Both the position numbers and the translations under genes were made by a program. A DNA stretch of 26,852 nt from Spirochaetaceae bacterium (lineage in GTDB: Bacteria; Spirochaetota; Spirochaetia; Treponematales; Breznakiellaceae), in assembly GCA_031255315.1 (NCBI GenBank), contig JAIRSS010000256.1:1-26852 (forward strand), in the 5' to 3' direction. Positions within the stretch are counted from its first letter, which is position 1; each line of letters opens with the position of its first letter. Below, piece after piece: positions 7,892-14,988 of the stretch. Under the pieces are notes generated by a model. That model did not search any database and was not told where the DNA came from. It worked only from the letters and a program-made list of their open reading frames with translations.

Positions 7892-9715
7892 TTAACCCGG
7901 ACGGCGGTGAGTACCAAGCCCGGTTCCCGTATTTTTAGCTATTTTTGCCCAGGCGTCCCGCAATCCAACCGTCTTGTTAAAGACCGGCTTCCCATCCGAA
8001 ACATCCGGGTCACGGACAAAATATCCCAACCGCTCAAACTGGAACCTGTCTTCACCATTGGCGTCCGCAAGACACGGCTCCGCGTATACCGGAGAAACCA
8101 CCTCCAGGGAATTTAGGTTCAAGTTATCCAGGAAGGAGCCAGGAGCCCCATCGGGCCGGGGCGCGGTTTCCATGGGCCGTTCCACCTTGAAAAGATAATC
8201 GTATATCCTCACTTCAATGGAAACCGCCTGGGCGGTGGAAACCCAATGAATGGTGCTCTTGACTTTGCGGTTGTCCGAAGCGTTGCCCCCTTTTGTCCCC
8301 GGATCATATATACAGCGCACCGCCATGATTTCTCCAGCCTCGTTTTTATCGAATCCCGTACAGGTAACGATATAGCCGTACCGGAGCCGAACGCTGTTAC
8401 CGGGAAAAAGCCGGAAATATTTGGGCGGCGGGACTTCCTCAAAATCTTCCCGTTCAATCCACAACTCCCTTGAAAAGGGTATCTTTCGTAGTCCGGCGGA
8501 TTCGTCTTCCGGGTTGTTTATCGCGTCAAGTTCTTCAGTCGTACCGGCGGGCCAGTTTTCGATGATCAGCTTGAGGGGCCGCAGGACCGCCATTACCCGC
8601 CGGGAATGTTTGTTCAGATCTTCCCGAAGGCAGTATTCCAGAAACGCGATATCCACCATGCTGTCATTTTTGGCTATACCGATCTGGGAGATGAAGTTTC
8701 GGATGGCCGCCGGCGTGTATCCCCGGCGGCGCAGGCCCGCGATGGTGGGCATCCGTGGATCGTCCCACCCCGAAACATATTTTTCCTGTACCAGTTGGAG
8801 AAGCCATCGTTTGCTCATAACCGTCCGGGACAGGTTGAGCCGGGCGAATTCAATTTGGCGGCTTGGGAAGACCTCCGCCTCCCGGATGAACCATTCATAC
8901 AGAGGACGATGAATTTCGTACTCCAGGGAACAAAGGGAATGGGTAATTCCCTCCTTCGCGTCCGATAAGGGGTGCTGGAAATCATACATGGGGTAAATAC
9001 ACCAGGAGTTCCCGGTACGGTAATGGGTTTCCCGGCGTATCCGGTACATCACCGGGTCCCGCATGAGGAGGTTAGGATGAGTCATGTCGATCTTAGCCCG
9101 CAGCGTTTTCGCGCCGTCGGCGAATTCCCCCGCCCGCATACGGGCAAACAGATCCAGATTTTCCGCTACCGGACGGTCCCGGTACGGGCTGTTCCGTCCG
9201 GGAGGCGTAATAACGGCCTTACCGGCGGTAAAAGCGCTTTTCTTGTCCGGTACTGCGGTTCCCCGGTACTCGCTTATCTCTTCTTCGGAAAGATCGTCCA
9301 CATAGGCGTGCCCCTTCCGCAGTATCTTTACCGCCAGATCGTACAGGTACTCGTAATAGTCCGATGCGTAGTATTCCCGGTCTTCCCAATCGTACCCCAT
9401 CCATTGGACATCCCGTTTGATGGCCTCTACATAGGATATATTTTCTTTTTCCGGGTTGGTGTCATCAAAACGGAGATTACATTTCCCCCCGAATTTTTCC
9501 GCCATGGTAAAATCAATGTAAAACGCCTTACAATGACCGATATGAAGCCAGCCGTTCGGTTCAGGCGGAAACCGGGTGTGGACATAATCGAAACGGCCGT
9601 TTTTCAGGTCCTCTTTGATAAATTCGCTGATAAAATCAGTACTTCCCGCCGAAGTACCGCCGGCGGAATTTTCCGGAACAAGCGCCTTTGATTTTATGGT
9701 CTCTTCTGTCTCCAT
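7892..9715 (-). CDS. glnS: Glutaminyl-tRNA synthetase
   Basis: Class I synthetase that attaches glutamine to tRNA-Gln, 607 residues. The signature [16 protein letters not shown] at residues 48-63 contains [16 protein letters not shown] follows, and the KMSKS-equivalent is VMSKR about residue 290. [19 protein letters not shown] is the usual link to the anticodon-binding beta-barrels ([13 protein letters not shown] and later [11 protein letters not shown]). Length is slightly above E. coli GlnRS (554) because of an N-terminal extension of about 20-30 residues rich in Gly, Ser and Thr. The ATG at 9715 has AAGGGAT about 8 nt upstream. An unknown membrane-protein gene ends 24 bp before it. Presence of glnS suggests Gln-tRNA is made directly rather than only through GatCAB. 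Confidence 0.97.
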   Translation of the reverse strand: METEETIKSKALVPENSAGGTSAGSTDFISEFIKEDLKNGRFDYVHTRFPPEPNGWLHIGHCKAFYIDFTMAEKFGGKCNLRFDDTNPEKENISYVEAIKRDVQWMGYDWEDREYYASDYYEYLYDLAVKILRKGHAYVDDLSEEEISEYRGTAVPDKKSAFTAGKAVITPPGRNSPYRDRPVAENLDLFARMRAGEFADGAKTLRAKIDMTHPNLLMRDPVMYRIRRETHYRTGNSWCIYPMYDFQHPLSDAKEGITHSLCSLEYEIHRPLYEWFIREAEVFPSRQIEFARLNLSRTVMSKRWLLQLVQEKYVSGWDDPRMPTIAGLRRRGYTPAAIRNFISQIGIAKNDSMVDIAFLEYCLREDLNKHSRRVMAVLRPLKLIIENWPAGTTEELDAINNPEDESAGLRKIPFSRELWIEREDFEEVPPPKYFRLFPGNSVRLRYGYIVTCTGFDKNEAGEIMAVRCIYDPGTKGGNASDNRKVKSTIHWVSTAQAVSIEVRIYDYLFKVERPMETAPRPDGAPGSFLDNLNLNSLEVVSPVYAEPCLADANGEDRFQFERLGYFVRDPDVSDGKPVFNKTVGLRDAWAKIAKNTGTGLGTHRRPG

Positions 9716-9739
9716 CGTTCTATCCCTTTACCGTGGACC

Positions 9740-10471
9740 TCAAAAATTTGTCAGATAACATATTCCTATCATGAGAAGCGCCCTAAATATGTCCGGGTCG
9801 ACGTCCGAAACGCTGAGACGCGCGCCTTTTTTCGATGAATAAAGCCGTCCTATCTGTCCACCATACCACCAAAACAGCCCCATCTGGGTATCAATGCGGA
9901 AGGTATACTCGGTGAAATCGTCTTTCGAACTCTGAGCGCCAAAGAAAAGATAGGCAAGTTCATCCAAAATACCGCTAAATTCCGTGAGGGCGGTAACATA
10001 ATCCGCCTGTTCAATGGCGTTCACTAAACCCGGAACCCGGTTTTGGAGTTTTTCTTTCCGCGCCTCATCAGCTTTTTCAACCCAGGTCTTTTGAATCAGC
10101 AAGTCCAGATTATTTTGGAAATGCCCCAAAAAGACCCACAACTCCGTACCGGATTTCCAGCCGGTAAGGAGGCGTTGGTAATCGGCGCCTATTCCCAAAA
10201 TATCCGCAAATGCGACGGCCGCTTCCACTGTCGGCCCTTTCCCCGGAGGAAAAAGACCCTCGGCAATACTCCGGTATTCTTCAGGAATGACATTATTCAC
10301 CCATGACGGACAACCATACATGTAAGTACCATGCAGAGAAAAGTAAAATGTGTCAATACACCGCGTTGCCGCAAAAATAATCCAGCCGAAAAGGGCCGGT
10401 CCCGCAAAACTAAGACCTAATATCAAGACACGATTGTAATAGTGAGGGAAATAGTATACACTGAAAGGCAT
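9740..10471 (-). CDS. Unknown membrane-associated protein upstream of glnS
   Basis: I do not recognise this protein (243 residues from the ATG at 10471; an in-frame TTG at 10480 would add three). The N-terminal part has one clear hydrophobic helix, VLILGLSFAGPALFGWIIFAA, followed by an aromatic- and Cys/Trp-containing stretch (YMYGCPSWVNN). The middle is soluble and helical, with acidic and basic runs around KTWVEKADEARKEKLQNR. The C-terminus is again hydrophobic (ALLMIGICYLTNF). No catalytic motif is visible. There is no good Shine-Dalgarno sequence at either start. It is co-directional with glnS, 24 bp apart, so the two are probably cotranscribed. Codon use matches its neighbours, which argues for a real gene. 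Confidence 0.7.
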   Translation of the reverse strand: MPFSVYYFPHYYNRVLILGLSFAGPALFGWIIFAATRCIDTFYFSLHGTYMYGCPSWVNNVIPEEYRSIAEGLFPPGKGPTVEAAVAFADILGIGADYQRLLTGWKSGTELWVFLGHFQNNLDLLIQKTWVEKADEARKEKLQNRVPGLVNAIEQADYVTALTEFSGILDELAYLFFGAQSSKDDFTEYTFRIDTQMGLFWWYGGQIGRLYSSKKGARLSVSDVDPDIFRALLMIGICYLTNF

Positions 10472-10502
10472 AGAAACCAAAGAAGAGGGAATCTATGCCG
10501 CT

Positions 10503-10568
10503 CCGCAAATTTCGCAGATTTAAGCGGGGGTTTTGCCGCAAGAGCCGCTTAATCCGTGAAATCCGCGG
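10503..10568. repeat. Imperfect inverted repeat with T-rich flank
   Basis: The left arm (10503-10527) and right arm (10545-10568) are about 24-25 bases each and pair with a few mismatches; the inner ends are AAGCGG and CCGCTT. The loop is 17 bases. On the plus strand ACCTTTTTATTTT follows at once, which looks like an intrinsic terminator tail, yet the neighbouring upstream gene is on the minus strand. It separates the divergent genes at 9740-10471 and 10714-12108 and may be a dispersed palindromic element. Confidence 0.5.
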
Positions 10569-10665
10569 ACCTTTTTATTTTCCATTTACTTAACGTGTTG
10601 ACAATGGGAAGTATGGCGCCCAAAATCTCAATAGCAATTTATTATATGCGCCGGCCCTAAGCGCG

Positions 10666-10694
10666 TTGACGGGTATGCGGGTAAAAGCTATATT
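10666..10694 (+). promoter_or_regulatory. Promoter for the membrane-protein gene at 10714
   Basis: TTGACG (10666-10671), a 17-bp spacer and TATATT (10689-10694) predict transcription from about 10701. The longest open frame would begin with the TTG of this -35 box, so the real start must be downstream. The TTG at 10714 has GGAG (10705-10708) 5 nt upstream and gives a proper signal peptide. A second candidate, TTGACA with a weak CAAAAT -10, lies just upstream near 10598-10626. Confidence 0.75.
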
Positions 10695-10713
10695 TGATTT
10701 TATTGGAGAAATC

Positions 10714-12108
10714 TTGAAATCCCCGCCCTTCCGCATGAGCCTGTTTTTTCTTCTGTTCCCGTTGTCTTTGTGCGCGGCTGGTGAAAGCCCCATCCCCTCC
10801 TCCGGGGCCGGCGGCAGGGAGGACCTCGTCCGGCTGCTCCGGGAAAAAGGCTTTGTTGTTGAAGAACCGCCGCCGGAAGATTATGGGGAAGGACGGGCGT
10901 TCATACTGGCGACGCTTCCTGTTCTGAACGCAGAGGACGGCCCGGCGGCGCCGGGTACGGACGGTTTCCCGAATATTTTTATTGTGGGCGTTCCTCTTGA
11001 GGCTTCTGGAGGTGAACCGGAGGATCCTCCCGAGGATGGCGCCAAATCATTCTCGTTCGGCGTTGAGACGGCCTTTTCATTCCTGGAGATAGTACGGGAA
11101 GAGCGCGCGAAGGGAAATCAACCGGGCGCGCAAATTGCCGCCGCCTTTTTGGAGGATGCGGGGGGAGCGTTCCAGGGGCTTGAAGATCTGGCCGCCTTTC
11201 TGGAGTATCCGGAAAACGCCGCCCTGGTATATCTGGATTTCCATTCCCCGCCCGGACGAGTCGCGATACATCATGGAGTGCGGAGCGGCATAGCCCCCCT
11301 GCCTTTGGTACAGCCGCTTCCCGGCGCTCTGGAAAGGGCCGGCGTACCGTATACCTTTGCGGTACGTTCCCACGAACTCTACAACCTCGGCCTCGCGGAA
11401 GGCCCAGCCGCCTTGGAACGCGCCCGCGGCCTGGAGATACCGGCTGTCCTGCTTGCCTCCGCCGAAAATATTCCCGCCGCCGCTGACAGCGAAGCTCTTG
11501 CGGCGGCCCTGGCTGATTATGCCGCTGGTCTCCAATGGGAGGCCGGCAACCTGGATACCCATTATTCCCTCCTTGCCTACGGTACGCATATCTTCTTCCT
11601 CTCCGAAAAGACAACCCTCTTGCTTATCCTCTTTTTGGCGGGAATAGGGATTGCCCTCCGGCTCCTGCACGCGGCGCAGGGCCGGCGGAATAGGCGCCCC
11701 CATGCCGCGGGCGCCGGGCCGCTTCAGCAAGCCGGTCCGGAAGAAGCGCCGTCCGCCGGCGGTGAACGTCATTGGGCTGATGTCTGCGCCCATGTTGCGG
11801 TATTTCTCGCCATACTGGGGATTTTGGGAGGGACCTTCATAGATTTAAGCTGCGCCCCTGCCTTCATCTGGGCGCTGGCTTTTACCATCCTTGGCACGGC
11901 CTTCCGGTTTGTCCCGGTGGTGTTCATGTGTGCGTTCCTTTCCTCCTTCAAAGGCGCGGAAACGATATTCCAGACCCTGCGGGAAGGCGCTTTTACCGGC
12001 GTTCCCGCTTCCATTGGTGTGGGGATTTATCTGATTCTGCCGTTCTTGTTCCTCGTTCTCCGGGGGATTATCCTGATTGTTGAAAAGAAAAAGAGCCGGA
12101 TTTCCTAG
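10714..12108 (+). CDS. Unknown exported/polytopic membrane protein
   Basis: The protein has 464 residues from the TTG start at 10714. It begins with a signal peptide (SLFFLLFPLSLCAAGE). A large Ala- and Gly-rich extracytoplasmic region of about 280 residues follows, with an acidic stretch (GGEPEDPPEDG) and several His-containing segments (YLDFHSPPGRVAIHHGV, AVRSHELYNLG, DTHYSLLAYGTHIF). The last third holds four or five membrane helices near residues 299-317, 359-376, 383-411 (probably two) and 432-457, separated by a Gln/Pro/Ala-rich cytoplasmic loop, and ends KKKSRIS. The plan of signal peptide, lumenal domain and C-terminal helices resembles M28-like or GAA1-like membrane proteins, but no zinc-ligand pattern can be read securely, so function is left open. 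It precedes the SRP RNA-dnaX cluster. Confidence 0.75.
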   Translation: MKSPPFRMSLFFLLFPLSLCAAGESPIPSSGAGGREDLVRLLREKGFVVEEPPPEDYGEGRAFILATLPVLNAEDGPAAPGTDGFPNIFIVGVPLEASGGEPEDPPEDGAKSFSFGVETAFSFLEIVREERAKGNQPGAQIAAAFLEDAGGAFQGLEDLAAFLEYPENAALVYLDFHSPPGRVAIHHGVRSGIAPLPLVQPLPGALERAGVPYTFAVRSHELYNLGLAEGPAALERARGLEIPAVLLASAENIPAAADSEALAAALADYAAGLQWEAGNLDTHYSLLAYGTHIFFLSEKTTLLLILFLAGIGIALRLLHAAQGRRNRRPHAAGAGPLQQAGPEEAPSAGGERHWADVCAHVAVFLAILGILGGTFIDLSCAPAFIWALAFTILGTAFRFVPVVFMCAFLSSFKGAETIFQTLREGAFTGVPASIGVGIYLILPFLFLVLRGIILIVEKKKSRIS

Positions 12109-12135
12109 CAGCCCGCCGCACTTGTGGATTTTTCG

Positions 12136-12176
12136 TACCTCCACCCTGGCCGCGGGGCTTTTGGCGCCCCGGTTTT
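12136..12176 (+). terminator. Intrinsic terminator that is a diverged copy of the SRP RNA 3' end
   Basis: CGGGGC and GCCCCG form a stem with a seven-base loop at 12152-12170, followed by GTTTTCC, 28 nt or more behind the stop of the membrane-protein gene, so it can end that transcript. The 41-base segment matches the SRP RNA 3' end and terminator at 12320-12362 almost base for base, with about five differences including one T indel. It therefore looks like a duplicated terminator or the remnant of a second SRP RNA gene. Confidence 0.7.
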
Positions 12177-12188
12177 CCTATCGGGGGA

Positions 12189-12217
12189 TTGCAAAAAAAT
12201 ATAAAGCGCGGTAGGAT
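12189..12217 (+). promoter_or_regulatory. Promoter of the SRP RNA gene
   Basis: TTGCAA (12189-12194), a 17-bp spacer and TAGGAT (12212-12217) place the transcription start at about 12224-12225, exactly where the long terminal helix of the SRP RNA begins. Confidence 0.75.
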
Positions 12218-12224
12218 ACTTACG

Positions 12225-12341
12225 TCCCGCAGCCAGGAACCATGCGGACAGACGCCGCCTAACTCCGCTAGGACCGGAAGGAAGCAACGGTAAGCGGAAG
12301 TCTGTTGCGCCGTGGCGGATACCTCCATCCTGGCTGCGGGG
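12225..12341 (+). ncRNA. ffs: Signal recognition particle RNA (4.5S type)
   Basis: This small stable RNA binds Ffh to form the signal recognition particle for co-translational membrane targeting. The diagnostic apical segment GGACCGGAAGGAAGCA lies at 12271-12286 and contains the GGAA-type loop and the asymmetric bulge bound by the Ffh M domain. The ends pair perfectly over 13 bases: 12226-12238 with 12328-12340. The length of about 117 nt matches the short 4.5S form without an Alu domain. The RNA is flanked by its own promoter and a terminator, and it sits immediately before dnaX-ybaB-recR, the same order as scr-dnaX-yaaK-recR known in Bacillus. Confidence 0.95.
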
Positions 12342-12362
12342 CTTTTTGTTGCCCCGGTTTTT
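12337..12362 (+). terminator. Intrinsic terminator of the SRP RNA gene
   Basis: CGGGGC (12337-12342), an eight-base T-rich loop and GCCCCG (12351-12356) are followed by GTTTTT. The long SRP helix itself is also followed directly by GCTTTTT (12341-12347), so termination could occur at either T run. The element ends just before the dnaX -10 box. Confidence 0.7.
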
Positions 12363-12364
12363 GT

Positions 12365-12370
12365 ATATAC
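12365..12370 (+). promoter_or_regulatory. -10 box placed six bases before the dnaX ATG
   Basis: TATACT is separated from the ATG at 12378 by CAGGAT plus one base, so transcription would begin at or within a base of the start codon. No good -35 match stands 16-18 bp upstream, where only a T-run is present. Read-through from the SRP RNA promoter is an alternative source of dnaX mRNA. Confidence 0.4.
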
Positions 12371-12377
12371 TCAGGAT

Positions 12378-13976
12378 ATGGCGTATGAAGTAACCGCGAC
12401 GCGGCGGCGGCCTAAAATTTTTGATGAACTTGCGGGGCAGGAATTTGTAGCCGCCACCTTGAAGAGTTCCATTGAAAGCGGACATATCGCCCACGCGTAT
12501 CTTTTTTCAGGCCCCCGGGGCTGTGGAAAAACCAGCGCCGCCCGGATTCTGGCGCGGTCCCTGAACTGTACGAACGGGCCTACGGCAACGCCCTGCGGGG
12601 TGTGTTCAAGCTGCCTTGAGATCAGCCGGGGGGCCAGCATGGACGTCATTGAAATAGACGGAGCCTCAAATACCTCGGTAAACGATGTCCGGCAGATCAA
12701 AGATGAAGTTCTTTTCCCTCCCAACGCGGGGCGGTACAAGGTCTACATCATAGATGAAGTACATATGCTCTCCAACAGCGCCTTTAACGCCCTTCTCAAG
12801 ACGATTGAAGAGCCGCCGCCGTATATTGTGTTTATTTTTGCCACCACCGAACTTCACAAGGTCCCGGCTACGATTAAAAGCCGGTGCCAGCAGTTTTCCT
12901 TCAGGCTTATTCCGATAGAGACTATCGCGGCTGTTCTCAAAGATACGTGTATAGAGATGGGGATTCAGGGGGAAGATGAGGCCCTGTTCTGGATTGCCAA
13001 GGAGTCTACCGGCAGTCTTCGGGACGCCTATACTCTTTTCGATCAGGTGGCGTCCTTTTCCGGGGGGAACATACGGGCGGCGCTTATCCGGGAGAAACTG
13101 GGACTCGTGGGCTTGGACACGCTCAACATCCTCGCCGAAGCGTGCGGCGCCAACGATACCGCCGCCGCATTCGCCATGATCGATGAGATCCTGGAAGCGG
13201 GCGTCGCCATTGAACAATTTATCATTGACCTTGCGGGATATTACCGGAGCCTCCTCCTCCTGGAAAACGGGGTAACCAGGGAGTCCCTTCTTGGTTACGC
13301 CCCGGACCGGTTTTCCGCGGCGGTCCTTAACGCGATGGACGGCGTCCGCCTGGAGCGGGCGCTGGACATTCTGCTCTGCCTCTACCGGGACATCCGGTAT
13401 TCGGTGTCGCCTCGGTTTGAACTGGAAACGGCGGTCTCCAAACTCTCCTGGCTTACCCAGTGGATACCGCCGCCGGAATTGAGGGCTGCTGTCATGAGCG
13501 CCAGAGACGCCCTGGGTGCACGGGGAAGCTCCGGACTGGGGGGTGAAGCGCCGGGAACAGTAAAAAAAAATGATTCAGGATACGGCGGGGGGGCCGGCCC
13601 GGTGCCGGGGAATCCCCGGACTGAGGCGGCCGCGCCTGAACGGAGCGCCTTCAACAGCCCGATGGCTCTGGGAAAACCCGGCGCTTTAGCGGAGGAATTC
13701 AAGCGGCGTATGGCCGCCAGGGAATCGGCCAAAAAAACCGGAGAAGCGGAGGCCGCCCTTCCCGAAAGAGCGGAACTTCCGGAGGACCCGGGGCCGCGGA
13801 GAGAAGCCGGTCGTGCGATACCGGAGGATCCCCCCACCGAACCAGGATTCCCGGTGGACGCCGTGGTTCCGGCGGATGTTCCCCCGGTAGTGGAAATGGT
13901 GCGCCGGGTTTTCAACGGCGATATTGTGGAGTTGCCCTACTCCGCCGCGGAAGGCGGCGGAAGGCAGACGCTTTAA
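12378..13976 (+). CDS. dnaX: DNA polymerase III tau/gamma clamp-loader subunit
   Basis: AAA+ ATPase of the clamp loader, 532 residues, which loads the sliding clamp and, through tau, links polymerase cores. Visible in order: Walker A GPRGCGKT (45-52), four zinc cysteines (C64, C73, C76, C79), the DEVH box (126-129), sensor and arginine-finger region TTELHKVPATIKSRCQQ, then helical domain III to about residue 385. A Gly/Pro/Ala-rich linker follows, then a short C-terminal motif (VRRVFNGDIVEL). I chose the ATG at 12378 because the protein then begins YEVTATRRRPKIFDEL, as the family does; a longer frame would run back into the SRP RNA. An A9 run at codons 395-398 is a likely slippage site for making the short gamma form (398 residues). 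ybaB and recR follow. Confidence 0.96.
   Translation: MAYEVTATRRRPKIFDELAGQEFVAATLKSSIESGHIAHAYLFSGPRGCGKTSAARILARSLNCTNGPTATPCGVCSSCLEISRGASMDVIEIDGASNTSVNDVRQIKDEVLFPPNAGRYKVYIIDEVHMLSNSAFNALLKTIEEPPPYIVFIFATTELHKVPATIKSRCQQFSFRLIPIETIAAVLKDTCIEMGIQGEDEALFWIAKESTGSLRDAYTLFDQVASFSGGNIRAALIREKLGLVGLDTLNILAEACGANDTAAAFAMIDEILEAGVAIEQFIIDLAGYYRSLLLLENGVTRESLLGYAPDRFSAAVLNAMDGVRLERALDILLCLYRDIRYSVSPRFELETAVSKLSWLTQWIPPPELRAAVMSARDALGARGSSGLGGEAPGTVKKNDSGYGGGAGPVPGNPRTEAAAPERSAFNSPMALGKPGALAEEFKRRMAARESAKKTGEAEAALPERAELPEDPGPRREAGRAIPEDPPTEPGFPVDAVVPADVPPVVEMVRRVFNGDIVELPYSAAEGGGRQTL
13562..13573 (+). promoter_or_regulatory. Candidate programmed slippage/frameshift site in dnaX
   Basis: Nine consecutive A residues (13562-13570) are followed directly by TGA in the -1 frame (13571-13573). 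One extra A in the mRNA, or a -1 ribosomal slip on the A AAA AAA heptamer, reads Val-Lys-Lys-Lys-stop and yields a 398-residue gamma-like protein that keeps domains I-III. Downstream, GC-rich hairpins could form (CCGGC/GCCGG near 13594 and a CCGGGG/CCCCGG hairpin ending near 13619), and a GGGGGGTGA stretch lies about 20 nt upstream. The A9 arrangement is that known from Thermus thermophilus dnaX. Confidence 0.7.
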
Positions 13977-14003
13977 TCCGGACCGTTCAAGGAGATTTTA
14001 AGA

Positions 14004-14339
14004 ATGAACATCAATCCGTTCGATATTTTAAAAAACGCCCAAAAGATTCAGGAACAGATGGGTTCTTTTCAGACAAAGCTGGGGGCCCTTTCCGTAACCG
14101 GTTCCGCCGGGGGCGGCATGGTTGAGATTGATATAAACGGCAGAATGGAAGTATTGAACATACGCATCGTTCCGGAGGTGGTAGATCCTCAGGATGTAGG
14201 AATCCTGGAAGGGCTTATTATTTCCGCCTTCACCGACGCTATAGAAAAAATAAAGGACGCGATTAACCGGGAAATGGGGGCCCTGGCCGGCGGGCTGGGC
14301 ATACCCGGACTGCCCGGATTTGGAACGGGATTGTCGTGA
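14004..14339 (+). CDS. ybaB: YbaB/EbfC nucleoid-associated protein
   Basis: Small homodimeric DNA-binding protein of 111 residues, normal for the family. The N-terminal helix (NPFDILKNAQKIQEQMGSF) matches the family's 'm.qaq.mQ..m..' helix, and the central strand region GSAGGGMVEIDINGRMEVLNI is the usual tweezers core; PEVVDPQDVGILEGLIISAF follows. The C-terminal tail is Gly/Pro-rich (GLGIPGLPGFGTG), as usual. An AAGGAG ribosome site stands 9 nt before the ATG. It lies 27 bp behind dnaX and overlaps recR by four bases, so it belongs to the dnaX-ybaB-recR operon. Confidence 0.95.
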   Translation: MNINPFDILKNAQKIQEQMGSFQTKLGALSVTGSAGGGMVEIDINGRMEVLNIRIVPEVVDPQDVGILEGLIISAFTDAIEKIKDAINREMGALAGGLGIPGLPGFGTGLS

Positions 14340-14938
14340 GCGGGCGGGGACTAGACGCTATAGACCGGCTGGTGGATCTCCTGTCCAGGCTGCCGGGAAT
14401 AGGTAAGAAAAGCGCCGGACGCCTGGCCTACTACTTATTGGATGCCGACGCGAGCTACAGCCATATGCTGGCGGGAGAACTCGCCGTTCTCCATTCCGTC
14501 ATTAAGCGCTGTTCCCGGTGCGGCAGCTATACCGAGTCCGACCCCTGCCCTATCTGTACCGATCCGGGCAGGGACGCATCGATCATCTGTGTCGTGGAAC
14601 GGCCCCAGGACATACGGGTCATTGAGGAATCCCGGGAATTCCGGGGGCGTTTCCATGTTCTTGGGGGGCTCATAGCCCCGCTTGAGGGTGTAGGGCCGGA
14701 CAACCTGGCCATAGGCCGGCTTCTCAGCCGCGTCAGGGTTGAAGGGGTTGCGGAAGTGATCCTCGCTTTAAACCCCACTGTAGAAGGGGACACCACCGCC
14801 CTCTACATCAGCAAACTTCTTAAGGATACGAAGGCTGAGGCGACCCGCCTGGCTTCGGGACTCCCCGTAGGGGGGGACCTGGAGTATACGGACCGGCTTA
14901 CCCTGGCGCGGAGCTTCAGGGGCCGGGTAAAGGTTTAA
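14336..14938 (+). CDS. recR: Recombination mediator RecR
   Basis: RecR works with RecO and RecF to load RecA on gapped DNA. The 200-residue length is typical. A helix-hairpin-helix lies at about residues 17-35 (SRLPGIGKKSAGRLAYYLL). The C4 zinc finger has C59, C62, C71 and C74. A Toprim domain follows with the acidic start ICVVERPQDIRVIEES, then FHVLGGLIAPLEGVGPDNL and EVILALNPTVEGDTTALYI. The C-terminal TRLASGLPVGGDLEYTD block is the family's Walker-like conserved segment. Translation begins at GTG, which overlaps the ybaB stop as GTGA, so expression is coupled. Confidence 0.97.
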   Translation: MSGRGLDAIDRLVDLLSRLPGIGKKSAGRLAYYLLDADASYSHMLAGELAVLHSVIKRCSRCGSYTESDPCPICTDPGRDASIICVVERPQDIRVIEESREFRGRFHVLGGLIAPLEGVGPDNLAIGRLLSRVRVEGVAEVILALNPTVEGDTTALYISKLLKDTKAEATRLASGLPVGGDLEYTDRLTLARSFRGRVKV

Positions 14939-14965
14939 ACTGCTCCCGGTTTTATGTTTACCGGC
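14922..14965. terminator. Possible terminator between convergent recR and DUF115 gene
   Basis: GCCGGGTAAA (14922-14931, in the recR end) and TTTACCGGC (14957-14965) can pair over nine bases with one bulge. No T run follows on either strand, so this is only a weak candidate for ending the recR transcript. The 50-bp gap to the convergent gene contains no other signal. Confidence 0.2.
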
Positions 14966-14988
14966 CGGGCGCGGTCCGCCGGCAGAAT

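Noticed and set aside
10666..10713. Upstream TTG start for the membrane protein at 10714
   Set aside because: That TTG is part of the -35 box; the later TTG has a ribosome site and yields a proper signal peptide.
12312..12377. A 22-codon upstream extension of dnaX
   Set aside because: It lies inside the SRP RNA and its terminator and adds residues not found in DnaX; the family start YEVTATRRRP follows the ATG at 12378.
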